From contig JASJCR010000007.1 of NCBI GenBank assembly GCA_030065875.1, forward strand, positions 16,886 to 80,885: a DNA stretch of 64,000 bases, in the 5' to 3' direction. The notes beneath the pieces were generated by a model. That model saw nothing but the letters and a program-made list of their open reading frames with translations. It had not been told where the DNA came from and did not search any database. Of the stretch, positions 8,770 through 17,099 are shown piece after piece. Every line of letters starts with the position of its first letter. Positions within the stretch are counted from its first letter, which is position 1. Origin of the DNA: Ardenticatenaceae bacterium. GTDB taxonomy: Bacteria > Chloroflexota > Anaerolineae > Promineifilales > Promineifilaceae. A program made the position numbers and the translations under genes.

Positions 8770-9207
8770 CTAGAAGGGAATGTCGTCCTCTTCCGTCACG
8801 GTTGCCCCGCTGCCGGCCGGGACGCTGTCTCCATTGTCACTGTAGCCGCCATCGCTGTCGCGGCCGCCAATAAAGCGCACCGAATCAGCATTGATTTCAA
8901 ATGACGCGGCCATTGAACCATCCTGCCGCTGCCATAGGCGAGGACCGCCGGTGCTCATATCCGGTTTCAGACGTCCTTCAACCAATACCTGCCGCCCTTT
9001 GGCCAGATATTGATTGGCCGTCTCTGCCTGACGGCCCCAGACGCTGACCCGAAACCAGGTTGTCTCTTTCACCGGCTGACCGGTTTGGGAATCGTTCCAG
9101 CTGCGATTGGTGGCTACGCTAAACGACGTCACGGCCGTGCCGTTCGGCATATAGCGCATTTCCGGATCATTCCCTAAATTTCCAACAATGACTATTTTTT
9201 GATACAT
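8770..9207 (-). CDS. ssb: Single-stranded DNA-binding protein
   Basis: Replication and repair protein that coats single-stranded DNA. It has an OB fold over residues 1-105 (MYQKIVIVGNLGNDPEMRYM, then WFRVSVWGRQAE), a Gly/Ser/Asp-rich linker, and the acidic tip EEDDIPF that recruits partner proteins. At 145 residues it has normal length. The start at 9207 gives the canonical MYQK beginning; the longer frame would add 13 unrelated residues. An AGAGGG ribosome site lies about 12 bases upstream. The gene stands alone rather than in the common rpsF-ssb-rpsR arrangement, with its own promoter. Confidence 0.95.
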   Translation of the reverse strand: MYQKIVIVGNLGNDPEMRYMPNGTAVTSFSVATNRSWNDSQTGQPVKETTWFRVSVWGRQAETANQYLAKGRQVLVEGRLKPDMSTGGPRLWQRQDGSMAASFEINADSVRFIGGRDSDGGYSDNGDSVPAGSGATVTEEDDIPF

Positions 9208-9279
9208 AATATTGTGTAGCCCTCTTGGTAAAGATTTTTCTGTCAAAAGTCCTTTTCACAGATGCCGACAATGGTTGTA

Positions 9280-9308
9280 ATTATACAACATATCTGGAAT
9301 AAAATCAA
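9280..9308 (-). promoter_or_regulatory. Sigma-70-type promoter of ssb
   Basis: On the minus strand, TTGATT (-35) and a perfect TATAAT (-10) are separated by exactly 17 bases, about 70 bases before the ssb start. Seen directly; activity is inferred. Confidence 0.6.
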
Positions 9309-9468
9309 GAACATCTGTTCGATTTTCTGTTTTCAACCTCCTCTCAAATTTCCCAGCGGATGCTGCAAATTACACGCTAACCTGTTTTTAGATGTCAATC
9401 AAACAGACCTGATGGGTCTTCCGACCCCAAAATCGGCTCAAGATCCAGCCAAAAACAAGCTTCTTACC

Positions 9469-10338
9469 TTATATAACGTACAAAACGAAAATTATGACCA
9501 TTCCCCACAAAAATATGTTAATTTGAAACGGCCGATCCCGCAGTAAAATATCTTCCGGAGCACCACCCTCTCCCTTAACCAGGATCAAATACAGGTAGCG
9601 CGAGACACCGTAAAGCACAAAGGGAATCGTAAACATCATGGCGTGATTTTCCGGCAATCCCTCGGCCAGAAACGTGTACATGACGTACGAGACAACGGTG
9701 CTGGTTAAAACCATCGTAATGGTGCGGTCGATAAAATCAAGTGTATATTCCTTGAGAATCGCGCGATGATTGTCCGCTCCGTCCCCCAATAAAACAAGCT
9801 CGTGCCGTCGTTTCCCGAGAGCCATAAACAGCGCCAACAGACCCATACAAACATACAGCCAGGGAGAGAAGCGCTGGATTTCAATGACCACCACGCCGGC
9901 ACCGACCCGCAGCACAAAACCGGCCGCTACAATCATGACGTCCAGAATGACGATGCTCTTTAGCGAAAAGGTGTAAGCGATCTGAATGACAGCGTAAACC
10001 AGCAAGATAAAACCAAAGGGTGATGACAATAAAAATCCGAGAAGCAAACTGCCCAGACCAAAAATCACGGCCGCAATTTGAGCGGTCATGGGGCTTAATT
10101 CTCCGGCCGGCAGCGGCCGAAAACGTTTGACGGGGTGCTGCCGGTCGCTCTCAATATCGGCCAGGTCGTTCATCAAATATACCGCACTCGACATCAGGCA
10201 CAGCAGGATAAACGCCGCTGTTGTGCTGGCCAGCCGCATTGCCAAATTTTCAAGCGTGCCGTCAAAAATTAAAGCCGCAAAAACAAATCCATTTTTTGGC
10301 CACTGCCGCGGCCGCATTGCTTTTAATAGAGAGGGCAA
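9469..10338 (-). CDS. UbiA-family prenyltransferase, decaprenyl-phosphate phosphoribosyltransferase-like
   Basis: Polytopic membrane enzyme (289 residues, about nine helices) closest in pattern to DPPR synthases, which transfer phosphoribose from PRPP to a polyprenyl phosphate to make a lipid-linked pentose donor. The Asp-rich UbiA motif NDLADIESD is at residues 57-65, and the DPPR-like opening reads MRPRQWPKNGFVFAALIF. YTLDFIDR and the late DRPFQINI also fit the family. The start is a TTG, supported by GGAGG exactly 6 bases upstream (10345-10349); the first ATG is seven codons further in. Known in actinobacteria for arabinan supply; here it may feed a pentose to surface glycans. The substrate is inferred. 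Confidence 0.82.
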   Translation of the reverse strand: MPSLLKAMRPRQWPKNGFVFAALIFDGTLENLAMRLASTTAAFILLCLMSSAVYLMNDLADIESDRQHPVKRFRPLPAGELSPMTAQIAAVIFGLGSLLLGFLLSSPFGFILLVYAVIQIAYTFSLKSIVILDVMIVAAGFVLRVGAGVVVIEIQRFSPWLYVCMGLLALFMALGKRRHELVLLGDGADNHRAILKEYTLDFIDRTITMVLTSTVVSYVMYTFLAEGLPENHAMMFTIPFVLYGVSRYLYLILVKGEGGAPEDILLRDRPFQINIFLWGMVIIFVLYVI

Positions 10339-10399
10339 TTAAATCCTCCAGTTGGGTAAGATGGCCCAATTTTAGCAACAACATCTGGGCTGTGCCCGT

Positions 10400-10522
10400 T
10401 TAGCACGGCCTTTCAGCTTCTAGCTTGGGGCTGCGCCCCTCTCGGCCTTCAGCCAAAAGCCAATGGCTAAAAGGTGCGTAAGCACCGAGCTAGAAGCTAA
10501 TAGGCGCAAAGCGCCGTGCTAA
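10400..10522. repeat. Nested palindrome of mini-hairpins, copy 1
   Basis: A 123-base nested inverted repeat. Outer arms are TTAGCACGGC (10400-10409) and GCCGTGCTAA (10513-10522); inner arms are AGCTTCTAGCT (10415-10425) and AGCTAGAAGCT (10488-10498). Between and beside them sit perfect mini-hairpins: GGGGC-TGC-GCCCC (10427-10439), GGTGC-GTAA-GCACC (10473-10486) and GGCGC-AAA-GCGCC (10503-10515). Related copies lie at 11.85 and 29.57 kb. It fills the gap between two minus-strand genes and directly abuts the GH1 stop region. Confidence 0.75.
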
Positions 10523-10530
10523 TCCGCTCC

Positions 10531-11841
10531 TTATTCCGGAAACATCACGTCTAAAATATGCGGGGCGTATTTCTCAATGATGGCGGTTGATAAGGTGTTT
10601 GAGCGACAAATTTCCCCATACATCCGCCCGCTGGGACGCAGACGTCGCTCCTGCGTGTCTGGATCTAAGGCAATTAAGCCAAAGCGCTGTGTCCATCCGC
10701 GATCCCATTCAAAATTGTCGATTAACGTCCAGTGATAGTAGCCCATGATGGGGGAATTGAAGTTGATCGCCCGCCACACTTGATGTAAATGGGTCGCTAA
10801 AAACGCAGGCCGCTGACGATCCTTTTGATCGGGCAAACCGTTTTCGGTGATGTAAATCGGTTTACCATAAGCCAGGTTGGCCCGCATCGCCTGCATTAAC
10901 CCTTCCGGATAAATCTCGCTGTAGTTCGTTTCACTCATTTGAGCCCCTGGACGAGGGGGTTGATCGGCCAGCGATAAAAAGCGCACCCCGCGCCGGGTGT
11001 AGTAGTTGAGGCCCACGAAGTCAAACGTGTTGGCCAGATGGCGAATGCGGCCGCCACCCAGTAAAAGAGACGGGCGACCGCGCTTTAAGGCGTTCATCCA
11101 CATGTGGTTAAACGCCCATGATAATCGTCCGGCCCACCAGCGATCCGCTATATGACCCGGCCGCTGTTCGTCAAAAATAATCCACTGTTTGGCCAGACCA
11201 ACTTCCGCTTCAGGATAGGCCTCCTTGATTTTGTGGTACATTGCAGCATGACATCTGAGCATACTGCGCAGGCCACGTAACCCGGATCGCCAGCCGGATT
11301 GTCCGGCCGGTTGCGGAAAGACGCGCGCCAGATGACGCAAATAGAAGAAGACCACCGGCTCGTTAAAGGTGATCCATTTCGATACGATATCGCCAAACAT
11401 GGAAATCACGTAGCTGGTGTAGCGTAGAAGCGCTTCTTCCGGCTTTTCCCCCTGAAAATCACCTTGATCTACAAACCACTGCGGCAGCGAAAAGTGATGC
11501 AGCGTGACCATTGGTTCGATGCCTCGCGCTTTTAAAGCGGCTAAGATGGCGCGATAATATTCGCGCGCGTCCGGATCAAATTTACCAGGCTCCGGCTCCA
11601 ACCGCGCCCATTCAATCGACAGCCGATGGCTGGTTGTGCCCATCTCGGCCGCTAAATCAAAATCTGCCAGCGCGGTACTCAAGTCGAGCCAGTTTGCAGC
11701 CCGTCCAGATTGATAAGGGATGGCGCCGCTCTTTTCGGCCGTCCACCAATCGCTGGTAATATTTTGTCCTTCCACCTGATGCGAGGCGGTGGCGGTTCCC
11801 CATAAAAAATCTGGCGGGAAAAATAGGGTCAAATCAGGCAT
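10531..11841 (-). CDS. Glycoside hydrolase family 1 (beta-glycosidase)
   Basis: Probable cytoplasmic retaining beta-glycosidase, a (beta/alpha)8 barrel of 436 residues, the normal family size. It shows the N-terminal signature FLWGTATASHQVEG, the acid/base Glu in TFNEP (about residue 161) and the nucleophile Glu in YITENG (about 333). The late aglycone-site stretch YYHWTLIDNFEW is also present. No signal peptide is seen. I start at 11841 (MPDLTLFFPPDF); the frame continues 17 codons upstream, but those are encoded by the hairpin repeat and are not family-like. No clear ribosome site precedes either start. Substrate (glucoside, galactoside, fucoside) cannot be assigned from motifs alone. Confidence 0.92.
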   Translation of the reverse strand: MPDLTLFFPPDFLWGTATASHQVEGQNITSDWWTAEKSGAIPYQSGRAANWLDLSTALADFDLAAEMGTTSHRLSIEWARLEPEPGKFDPDAREYYRAILAALKARGIEPMVTLHHFSLPQWFVDQGDFQGEKPEEALLRYTSYVISMFGDIVSKWITFNEPVVFFYLRHLARVFPQPAGQSGWRSGLRGLRSMLRCHAAMYHKIKEAYPEAEVGLAKQWIIFDEQRPGHIADRWWAGRLSWAFNHMWMNALKRGRPSLLLGGGRIRHLANTFDFVGLNYYTRRGVRFLSLADQPPRPGAQMSETNYSEIYPEGLMQAMRANLAYGKPIYITENGLPDQKDRQRPAFLATHLHQVWRAINFNSPIMGYYHWTLIDNFEWDRGWTQRFGLIALDPDTQERRLRPSGRMYGEICRSNTLSTAIIEKYAPHILDVMFPE

Positions 11842-11850
11842 AAGAGGAGA

Positions 11851-11909
11851 AGCACGGCCGAAAGGTGCGAAGCACCGTGCTGAGAGGGGCACAGCCCCGA
11901 GCTAGAGGG
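11851..11909. repeat. Nested palindrome of mini-hairpins, copy 2
   Basis: A shorter relative of the 10.4-kb element. Arms AGCACGG (11851-11857) and CCGTGCT (11875-11881) enclose GGTGC-GAA-GCACC (11864-11876). GGGGC-ACA-GCCCC (11886-11898) and the join CGAGCTAG follow. It lies between the DUF192 stop and the GH1 start and extends the GH1 reading frame by read-in. Confidence 0.7.
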
Positions 11910-11923
11910 CCGCATACGCCAGG

Positions 11924-12289
11924 CTATTGAAACGAGATTTTTTCTCCCACAACAAATTGATCGAGCCGGGATGGATGACATTCAATCGTGTATCTTGCCG
12001 GCTGGGCCGGTACATAGCTTAATCGCCATGGTTTAGCGATAATTTTGTCGACAATTTCTCCGCTGTTGTTGACCCAAATCACGCCCAAATCAAAATTGAC
12101 AAACAGCATATGGATTGAGGAGTTGACTCGATTATCCCGACTTTCGACCAAAACCAAGCCATCATCTGTGGTCAGGGTAGATTTAAACATAAACCCGCGC
12201 AGCTTGCTGCCAAAGGTGTCACACCAGCGCACATTTGGCAGGATGGTCTCCCCTGACTGCTGTTGAACGATATTTCTTGTTTGGGTCAT
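11924..12289 (-). CDS. DUF192 family protein
   Basis: A 121-residue small beta-rich protein of the DUF192 (COG1430) family. The conserved elements are present: WCDTFGSKLRGFMF (about 22-35), then the core IHMLFVNFDLGVIWVN, then KPWRLSYVPAQPARYTIE. No signal peptide is seen, although many family members are exported. Its start (12289) overlaps the stop of the upstream HD-domain gene as ATGA, with AAGGAG about 12 bases upstream, so the two are translationally coupled. The longer frame running back into the HD gene is an overlap artefact. The biochemical role of DUF192 is unknown. Confidence 0.85.
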   Translation of the reverse strand: MTQTRNIVQQQSGETILPNVRWCDTFGSKLRGFMFKSTLTTDDGLVLVESRDNRVNSSIHMLFVNFDLGVIWVNNSGEIVDKIIAKPWRLSYVPAQPARYTIECHPSRLDQFVVGEKISFQ

Positions 12290-12843
12290 GATGAGGTTGA
12301 ACTCCTTTGCTGGTAAAGGGTATCGTAAAGCTGCTGCACGATGGGGAAAGAAAATTGCCGCGGGTTCGCCCAAAATTCAGCCAGCTGCCGACTGCTAAAC
12401 TGCTTTTCGTATTGATCCGCCTGCAAAAACATTTCCAGCTTATCGACTTCATGTACAAATCGGGCTTCCGCTGATCGGTTGGTCTGCAGCTCGTGCCAGA
12501 GTGACTCGATCATGGTTCCGTACGGGTATTCATCGATCATCTGCTCGAGTACAGGGGTTTCAACGGCCGATTTTATCCCATTCGGCATGTGCCGCCATAC
12601 CGGAGCGGGAATGTCGGTGGTGATCGCTTCTGGCAAATCGTGAATGATCGCCAGAGCCAGCAGGCGCTCAAGATCGAGTGCTTCCTCAACGAATGGGGCT
12701 AGGATCAAGGCGGAAAACGCGACGCCAAAGGAATGAGCAGCCACATTTTCTGCGTCCGGAATGCCGCGCATCAGCCATCCGGTGCGTGGCGTGCGCTTGA
12801 GCTGATTGCCGTGTCGCAGCAAATTTAGGAGGGAGTCGAGCAT
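12286..12843 (-). CDS. HD-domain hydrolase, YfbR/HDDC2-like 5'-deoxynucleotidase
   Basis: A 185-residue metal-dependent HD phosphohydrolase. Candidate metal and catalytic residues follow the YfbR pattern: H37 (in ENVAAHSFG), H68-D69 (in IIHDLPEA), E72, D77 and a late Asp in HEVDKLEMFLQ. The substrate-proximal RTGW (20-23) is also at the expected place. Known members dephosphorylate dNMPs to deoxynucleosides; that reaction is inferred here. It is translationally coupled to the downstream DUF192 gene by ATGA. No ribosome site is seen before the ATG, and the upstream DNA is a repeat-like word array. Confidence 0.87.
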   Translation of the reverse strand: MLDSLLNLLRHGNQLKRTPRTGWLMRGIPDAENVAAHSFGVAFSALILAPFVEEALDLERLLALAIIHDLPEAITTDIPAPVWRHMPNGIKSAVETPVLEQMIDEYPYGTMIESLWHELQTNRSAEARFVHEVDKLEMFLQADQYEKQFSSRQLAEFWANPRQFSFPIVQQLYDTLYQQRSSTSS

Positions 12844-12845
12844 GT

Positions 12846-12965
12846 TAGGTAATGGGTATCAGTTATTGGTCTTTTTGTATATTGGTGTATTGGTTAATTA
12901 CACGGTGATTTAATCACATCACCATCAAATTTCAAATTTCAATAACCAATAACGAATAAACCAGT
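12846..12965. repeat. Inverted AT-rich word array
   Basis: The 128-base gap upstream of the HD gene is built from TATTGG/TTATTGG-type words on one side and CAATAACCAATAACG-type words on the other, so the two halves are rough reverse complements. A local GGTGAT/ATCACATCACC inversion sits at the centre. Same class as the other word arrays. Confidence 0.45.
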
Positions 12966-12971
12966 ACACGC

Positions 12972-13679
12972 CTACTCCCCATCCTCCGCAGTTCGCTTGC
13001 GCACGATCCGCCCGAGGGTCAGGCTAATAACCAGCGTTACGGCCGTTAGTAGAATCATGCGGTCATCAAACTGCACTCCCTGATCGAGTTCCGACATGTC
13101 GAGTGAAGCGCCAAAAAAAACAAATGTAAAAATTCCGGGAATTGAACCTACCAAGGTTGAAAGTAGAAACGGCCGCCAGGGCAGGCGCAGCAAGCCGGCA
13201 AAATAATTGACGAGATCATACGGCATATATAGCAGGTGCAAGGTGACCAACGCTTCAAACGTATGCTTTTCCAACCGGCTGCGAAAGCGTTGCAGGCGAG
13301 CAAAACGGGGATTGTCCGGATCTATGCCAAAGAAGTAGCCGGTTCCGTAGGTGACGGACGCCGCTCCCAGCGCTCCGCCCATCGTGATCATCACCCCCCA
13401 CCACGGGCCGTATAAATGTCCGCCAATGACCCCCATTAAGGCTGAAGGAAAGAAAACAAGCGGCTGGATTGAGAAAAATAGGAGATAAATCAGGGGCCCC
13501 CAGAAGGGTATCTGGAAAAATCCCCACAGACGCTGTAAGGTTTCCAGGGCGGATAAATCATTTTGATAAGCGTACAGCCAGTAAGCGGCAATAATGGCCA
13601 GCCAAAAGAGAAATACCCCGGATTTGCGATAAGGTAAGGTTTTTTTGGTTAGGGTTTGAATGCGAGAGACAGTTGACAT
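12972..13679 (-). CDS. TVP38/TMEM64 (DedA-like VTT domain) membrane protein
   Basis: A 235-residue integral membrane protein of the VTT/SNARE-associated family (PF09335-type). About six hydrophobic segments are seen, with the conserved FFPSALMGVIGGHLYG re-entrant region (about 73-88) and a second conserved piece around LLYMPYDLVNYFAGLLR (about 148-164). Relatives act in lipid scrambling or membrane homeostasis, but roles in bacteria are poorly defined. The ATG is followed by a basic N-terminus and preceded by GACAGG. Flanking genes give no functional clue. Confidence 0.87.
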   Translation of the reverse strand: MSTVSRIQTLTKKTLPYRKSGVFLFWLAIIAAYWLYAYQNDLSALETLQRLWGFFQIPFWGPLIYLLFFSIQPLVFFPSALMGVIGGHLYGPWWGVMITMGGALGAASVTYGTGYFFGIDPDNPRFARLQRFRSRLEKHTFEALVTLHLLYMPYDLVNYFAGLLRLPWRPFLLSTLVGSIPGIFTFVFFGASLDMSELDQGVQFDDRMILLTAVTLVISLTLGRIVRKRTAEDGE

Positions 13680-13802
13680 AAAAAACCTGTCTTCTCTTCC
13701 TTGGTTGTAAACGGGTTAGCCGTTTTCGAACAGAGATAGAATCAATGGGATAAGAAGGTTATTAGATTGACGCAGCGAGAGCAATAGAACTTTCGTCTCG
13801 GG

Positions 13803-14315
13803 CTAGATATCGGTAAATTCCGGTAGGTAAGAGACGATCCCTTGACGGCCGTCAAGGGCACCAGGCTGCAGCTCGGCAACCATAAATGCTTCCGGAGGTG
13901 CGTTTTGTTCCCAGCGCAAACCTTTACTTTGCGCCTTTACAAATCCGAAACGGGGATAATAATTTGAGTGACCCAGCACAAAAACAACGGTGTGACCGGC
14001 CGTAAGACACGCTTCCAAACCGGCCCGGATGAGCTCTGAACCAAATCCTTGATTTTGATAGGGGGGTAAAATCGCCATCGGTCCAAGAGCGATCGCTTCC
14101 CAGGTGATGGGGCCATCTTGCACGGTCACGGGCGTAAATAATATGTGACCGATGATTTCTCTGTTCAGCTCCGCCACAAGAGAGATAAATTCAATTCCCG
14201 GCCGCTCGCGCAGCTTATCAACGAGCCACGCCTCATCTGCTCGGCCGAAGGCGGTCTTGTTGACGTGAAAGACGGCCGGCTGGTCATCACGGTGCTCTTT
14301 ACGGATCGTTAACAT
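13803..14315 (-). CDS. GNAT N-acetyltransferase, YhbS-like
   Basis: A 170-residue acyl-CoA acyltransferase. The GNAT acetyl-CoA site is visible as LGPMAILPPYQNQGFGSELI (about 91-110, with the Q-N-x-G-x-G turn). The YhbS-type ending follows: VFVLGHSNYYPRFGF (about 126-140), then the APPEAFMVAEL strand. Length and order of elements are normal for the family. The substrate is unknown; no toxin or antitoxin partner lies next to it. It may be co-transcribed with the PNPOx-like gene 36 bases upstream. Confidence 0.88.
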   Translation of the reverse strand: MLTIRKEHRDDQPAVFHVNKTAFGRADEAWLVDKLRERPGIEFISLVAELNREIIGHILFTPVTVQDGPITWEAIALGPMAILPPYQNQGFGSELIRAGLEACLTAGHTVVFVLGHSNYYPRFGFVKAQSKGLRWEQNAPPEAFMVAELQPGALDGRQGIVSYLPEFTDI

Positions 14316-14351
14316 GGGATAATTATCAAGTAATTATGCATAATTAACAAA

Positions 14352-14771
14352 TTACAGTACCTGAATCCCCTCGTGATCGTACCCGTCTCCCCAGGCTAGG
14401 ACCCGCGTGGGGGTGACCTCCACCAACCGCCAGTCAATTTCCGGATCCTGGGTGAAATCAAATTCATACTTGTTATAAAAATAATCGGCCAGTTGATCGG
14501 TGGTTTTGCGATCGCTGGCGTGCGCTTCCCCCTCAATCATAATGACCCGATCAGGATCGGGCAGCACAACCGAGACCGCCTGATTGCCGCGCAGATTGTT
14601 AAACTGCTCGCTTTCAGTGGCCACCACAAAATAAAAAGTGTTGTCGAGCCACACAAACCAAACCGGCAGCAGATGAGGCGTGTCATCGTCCCGCACAGTG
14701 CCCACCCAGGCCGACGTTTCACGACCGAGTCTCATTTCAATTGCGCGCCAGCGTTGGGGGTTGTGTCTCAT
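14352..14771 (-). CDS. Pyridoxamine-5'-phosphate-oxidase-like split-barrel flavoprotein
   Basis: A 139-residue split beta-barrel protein of the PNPOx-like superfamily, probably binding FMN, F420 or heme. The pattern includes AWVGTVRDDDTPHLLPVWFVW (shown here as 21 positions from about residue 18, key residues V, G, H, P, W), FYFVVATESEQFNNLRGNQAVS and VIMIEGEAHASD. These match the F420/FMN-binding oxidoreductase subgroup often called Rv1155-like. Cofactor and substrate are unknown. It starts at the edge of a TGTTGGG word array, with no clear ribosome site. The GNAT gene follows closely on the same strand. Confidence 0.8.
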   Translation of the reverse strand: MRHNPQRWRAIEMRLGRETSAWVGTVRDDDTPHLLPVWFVWLDNTFYFVVATESEQFNNLRGNQAVSVVLPDPDRVIMIEGEAHASDRKTTDQLADYFYNKYEFDFTQDPEIDWRLVEVTPTRVLAWGDGYDHEGIQVL

Positions 14772-14774
14772 AGA

Positions 14775-14869
14775 TGGGTGTTAGGTGTTGGGTGTTGGGT
14801 GTTGGGTGTTGGGTGTTAGGCAATTCCCTATGCTAACACCCATTACCTAAGTCCCATCACCTAACACCT
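14775..14869. repeat. TGTTGGG word array with inverted partner
   Basis: Five direct heptad copies (GTTGGGT phase) are followed by GTTAGGC. After a 14-base centre come rough reverse-complement words: TAACACCC, TTACCTAA, ATCACCTAACACC. The array fills the gap between glnS and the PNPOx-like gene, stopping right at the glnS stop and just before the PNPOx ATG. The G-rich arm could in principle form a G-quadruplex or one arm of a hairpin. Related words are embedded in coding DNA at 34.26 and 37.1 kb. Confidence 0.6.
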
Positions 14870-16568
14870 ATTTTTTCTGTGTTTTCGCCCAGGTGTCTCG
14901 CAAACCCACGGTGCGGTTAAAGACCGGCCGGTTGGGCTGACTGTCAGGATCAACGGCAAAGTAACCGTGGCGCATAAACTGAAATGAAGCACCCACGGCC
15001 GCTTCCGCTAACGATGGCTCAACTTTAGCGGTAACAACCTGGAGCGAATCGGGATTGATGTTAACGGTAAAATCTTCTCCTTCCGCGACATCCTCCGGGT
15101 CTTCAGTGAGGAACAGCTTGTCATATAGACGAACCTCGGCGTCCACGGCCTGCCCGGCGGACACCCAGTGGAGCGTTCCTTTGACTTTTCGACCATCGGC
15201 CGGGTTGCCCCCGTAAGAGTCCGGATCATAGGTGCAGCGCAGCTCGATTACCTCACCGGCTTCATCCTTGATAACCTCAGTGCAGGTCACGAGATACGCC
15301 TTCATAAGGCGCACTTCCCGGCCGGGTGCCATGCGGAAAAATTTGCGGGGCGGATCTTCCATAAAGTCGCCTCGTTCGATAAAAATTTCTCGCGAAAATG
15401 GCACCTTCCGGGTGGCAACTAAACCCTCCGGCAGCCCTTCACGATATTGCGGGTAGTTATCGACATCGACGTATTCGACTTTCCCCTCCGGATAATTTTC
15501 AATCACGACCTTCAGCGGATCGAGCACGGCCATTCGCCGCTCGTTCTTCATATTTAATTCGTTTCGCACCGCATATTCAAGCATCCCGTAATCGACCACG
15601 ACATTGTAAGTCGAGCGAACAACGCCAACCATATCGCAAAAGGTGCGAACGGCGGCCGCGGGGTATCCACGACGCCGCAGACCCACCAGAGTGGGCATTC
15701 TGGGATCGTCCCAACCCTCTACATATCCTTCTTCAACCAGTTTGCGCAGTTTGCGCTTGCTGACCACCGTGTAGTTCAGGCTGATGCGTGAAAACTCGAT
15801 TTGCTGTGGGGCGTAAATTCCGAGTTTTTCGATAAACCACTCGTAAAGCGGCCGGTGATTGACGTATTCCAGGGAACAAAGCGAATGGGTGATCCCTTCA
15901 ATGGAGTCACTCTGCCCGTGCGCCCAGTCATACATCGGGTAGATGCACCATTTTTCGCCGGTGCGGTGATGGGGCACTTTGAGAATGCGATACATGGTCG
16001 GATCGCGCATCAGGACGTTAGGATGAGCCATATCGATTTTGGCCCGCAAAACCCGGGAACCTTCATCAAACTCCCCGTTTTTCATGCGCTCAAACAGATC
16101 GAGATTTTCTTCAACCGAGCGGTCCCGGAACGGGCTGTTGCGGCCGGGTTCAGTCAGGGTGCCGCGATATTCTCGCATCTCTTCCTGCGAAAGGTCATCA
16201 ACATAGGCGTCGCCCTGCTTGATTAGCTGAATCGCCCACGTGTACAGCTGGTCAAAGTAATCGGAGGCGTAAAAAACCCGATCCGGTTCATGTTCCAGCC
16301 AGCGAATGTCATCGATAATGGCCTCGACGTATTCCACTTCCTCCTTGGTAGGATTGGTATCGTCAAAGCGCAGGTTGGTTTTGCCGCCGTAGGCGTCGGC
16401 AATACTGAAGTTGGTGTGAATTGCCGTCGCGTGGCCGATGTGTAGATAGCCATTGGGCTCAGGCGGAAACCGGGTAAACACCTCGCTAAACCGGCCGTTG
16501 GCCAGGTGTTGTTCGATGATGTCCCGAATAAAATTTGAGGGGGTACTGTTGTTTTCTTCTCCAGTCAT
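14868..16568 (-). CDS. glnS: Glutaminyl-tRNA synthetase
   Basis: Class I synthetase that charges tRNA-Gln directly. The family signature [12 protein letters not shown] lies at residues 35-46. [11 protein letters not shown] (about 270) stands in for KMSKS, and the two anticodon-binding beta-barrels follow. At 566 residues it has typical bacterial size. The start at 16568 is preferred over one five codons upstream because GGAAGAG sits 6 bases before it and nothing precedes the other. Possession of GlnS means tRNA-Gln need not depend on GatCAB; GlnS in bacteria is generally of eukaryotic-transfer origin. No T-box is seen upstream. Confidence 0.96.
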   Translation of the reverse strand: MTGEENNSTPSNFIRDIIEQHLANGRFSEVFTRFPPEPNGYLHIGHATAIHTNFSIADAYGGKTNLRFDDTNPTKEEVEYVEAIIDDIRWLEHEPDRVFYASDYFDQLYTWAIQLIKQGDAYVDDLSQEEMREYRGTLTEPGRNSPFRDRSVEENLDLFERMKNGEFDEGSRVLRAKIDMAHPNVLMRDPTMYRILKVPHHRTGEKWCIYPMYDWAHGQSDSIEGITHSLCSLEYVNHRPLYEWFIEKLGIYAPQQIEFSRISLNYTVVSKRKLRKLVEEGYVEGWDDPRMPTLVGLRRRGYPAAAVRTFCDMVGVVRSTYNVVVDYGMLEYAVRNELNMKNERRMAVLDPLKVVIENYPEGKVEYVDVDNYPQYREGLPEGLVATRKVPFSREIFIERGDFMEDPPRKFFRMAPGREVRLMKAYLVTCTEVIKDEAGEVIELRCTYDPDSYGGNPADGRKVKGTLHWVSAGQAVDAEVRLYDKLFLTEDPEDVAEGEDFTVNINPDSLQVVTAKVEPSLAEAAVGASFQFMRHGYFAVDPDSQPNRPVFNRTVGLRDTWAKTQKK

Positions 16569-16710
16569 ATCAATCTCTTCCATATCATTTGAGAAAAAAT
16601 GTAAGGCATAATTATAGGCGATTTACTTTTGAATCGCATGTTTACCGTTTGGGTTGCTTCCTTATAGCCAATTTGCTATCCTATCTCATAGCATTTTATT
16701 GCTGAACATT

Positions 16711-16831
16711 ACAACAACTTATCAAGAGAGGTGGAGGGACCGGCCCGGTGAAGCCTCAGCAACCGCCAATTATTTGGAGATGGTGCTAAATCCGGCAGTC
16801 CCCTACGACTGAAAGATAAGGAAGACTCATC
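16711..16831 (+). promoter_or_regulatory. SAM-I (S-box) riboswitch aptamer
   Basis: The core matches the SAM-I consensus. P1 strands are CTTATC (16718-16723) and GATAAG (16815-16820). The 5' block AAGAGAGGTGGAGGGAC is followed by GGCCCGGTGAAGCCTCAGC and AACC, then GGTGCTAAATCC, and closes with GAAAGATAAGGA. These are the P2 kink-turn, P3 and P4 landmarks of the class. It lies on the plus strand upstream of aspartate kinase, the first enzyme of the Asp-to-Met/Thr/Lys pathway, so SAM should switch the gene off. A terminator follows directly. Confidence 0.95.
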
Positions 16832-16842
16832 CGCTTTTCCTG

Positions 16843-16873
16843 CCCCTTTGCATTCGTGTGGAGGGGTTTTTTT
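16843..16873 (+). terminator. Riboswitch expression-platform terminator with UUCG loop
   Basis: CCCCTTTGCA (16843-16852) pairs, with G-U wobbles, to TGTGGAGGGG (16857-16866) around a TTCG tetraloop. Seven Ts follow (16867-16873). This is a textbook intrinsic terminator placed about 20 bases after the aptamer P1. Binding of SAM should favour it. Confidence 0.9.
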
Positions 16874-16921
16874 AATTGCCAATAGTCAATAATCAATTAT
16901 CAATGGCCAATCGAACTAATC

Positions 16922-17014
16922 GAATCACATAAGGCTAACGATCAACCGCTGCTCGCTGAACTCAGAAAAATTTACACCCAATTTGAAAACAATGGACAGG
17001 TTGAAGTGAAATAG
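16922..17014 (+). pseudogene. Possible gene remnant between riboswitch and aspartate kinase
   Basis: A 30-codon stretch ending in TAG reads like ordinary protein (PLLAELRKIYTQFENNGQ is visible) with amphipathic composition, but has no start codon or ribosome site. Word arrays surround it on both sides. It may be the 3' stub of a gene once controlled by the riboswitch, or chance. I do not recognise the family. Confidence 0.3.
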
Positions 17015-17043
17015 ACAACTGATCTGTATGTTGAGGAGATGTG

Positions 17044-17099
17044 AATTACGAAATACGAGATTCGTAAATCGTAAATCGTATTTGGTATTTCGTATCTCA
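17044..17099. repeat. Inverted CGTAAATCG/CGAAATACG word array before aspartate kinase
   Basis: ACGAAATACGAGATTCG on the left is mirrored by CGTATTTGGTATTTCGTATC on the right, with CGTAAATCG repeated in the centre. The array stops at the AGGAG ribosome site of aspartate kinase, so it forms a hairpin in the leader after the riboswitch. Another member of the word-array class. Confidence 0.5.

Noticed and set aside
9262..9546. 94-codon plus-strand frame between ssb and the UbiA gene
   Set aside because: Starts inside the ssb promoter region and ends antisense within the UbiA gene; no protein-like pattern.
10400..10522. tRNA or small structured RNA gene in the hairpin-rich gap
   Set aside because: No T-arm consensus or acceptor stem; the hairpins recur at other loci with changed bases, so a repeat is the better explanation.
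11842..11892. N-terminal extension of the GH1 enzyme
   Set aside because: The extra 17 codons come from the mini-hairpin repeat and do not resemble the family or a signal peptide.
14775..14869. Heptad repeats as a CRISPR array
   Set aside because: No unique spacers, unit only about 7 bases, no cas genes in the window.
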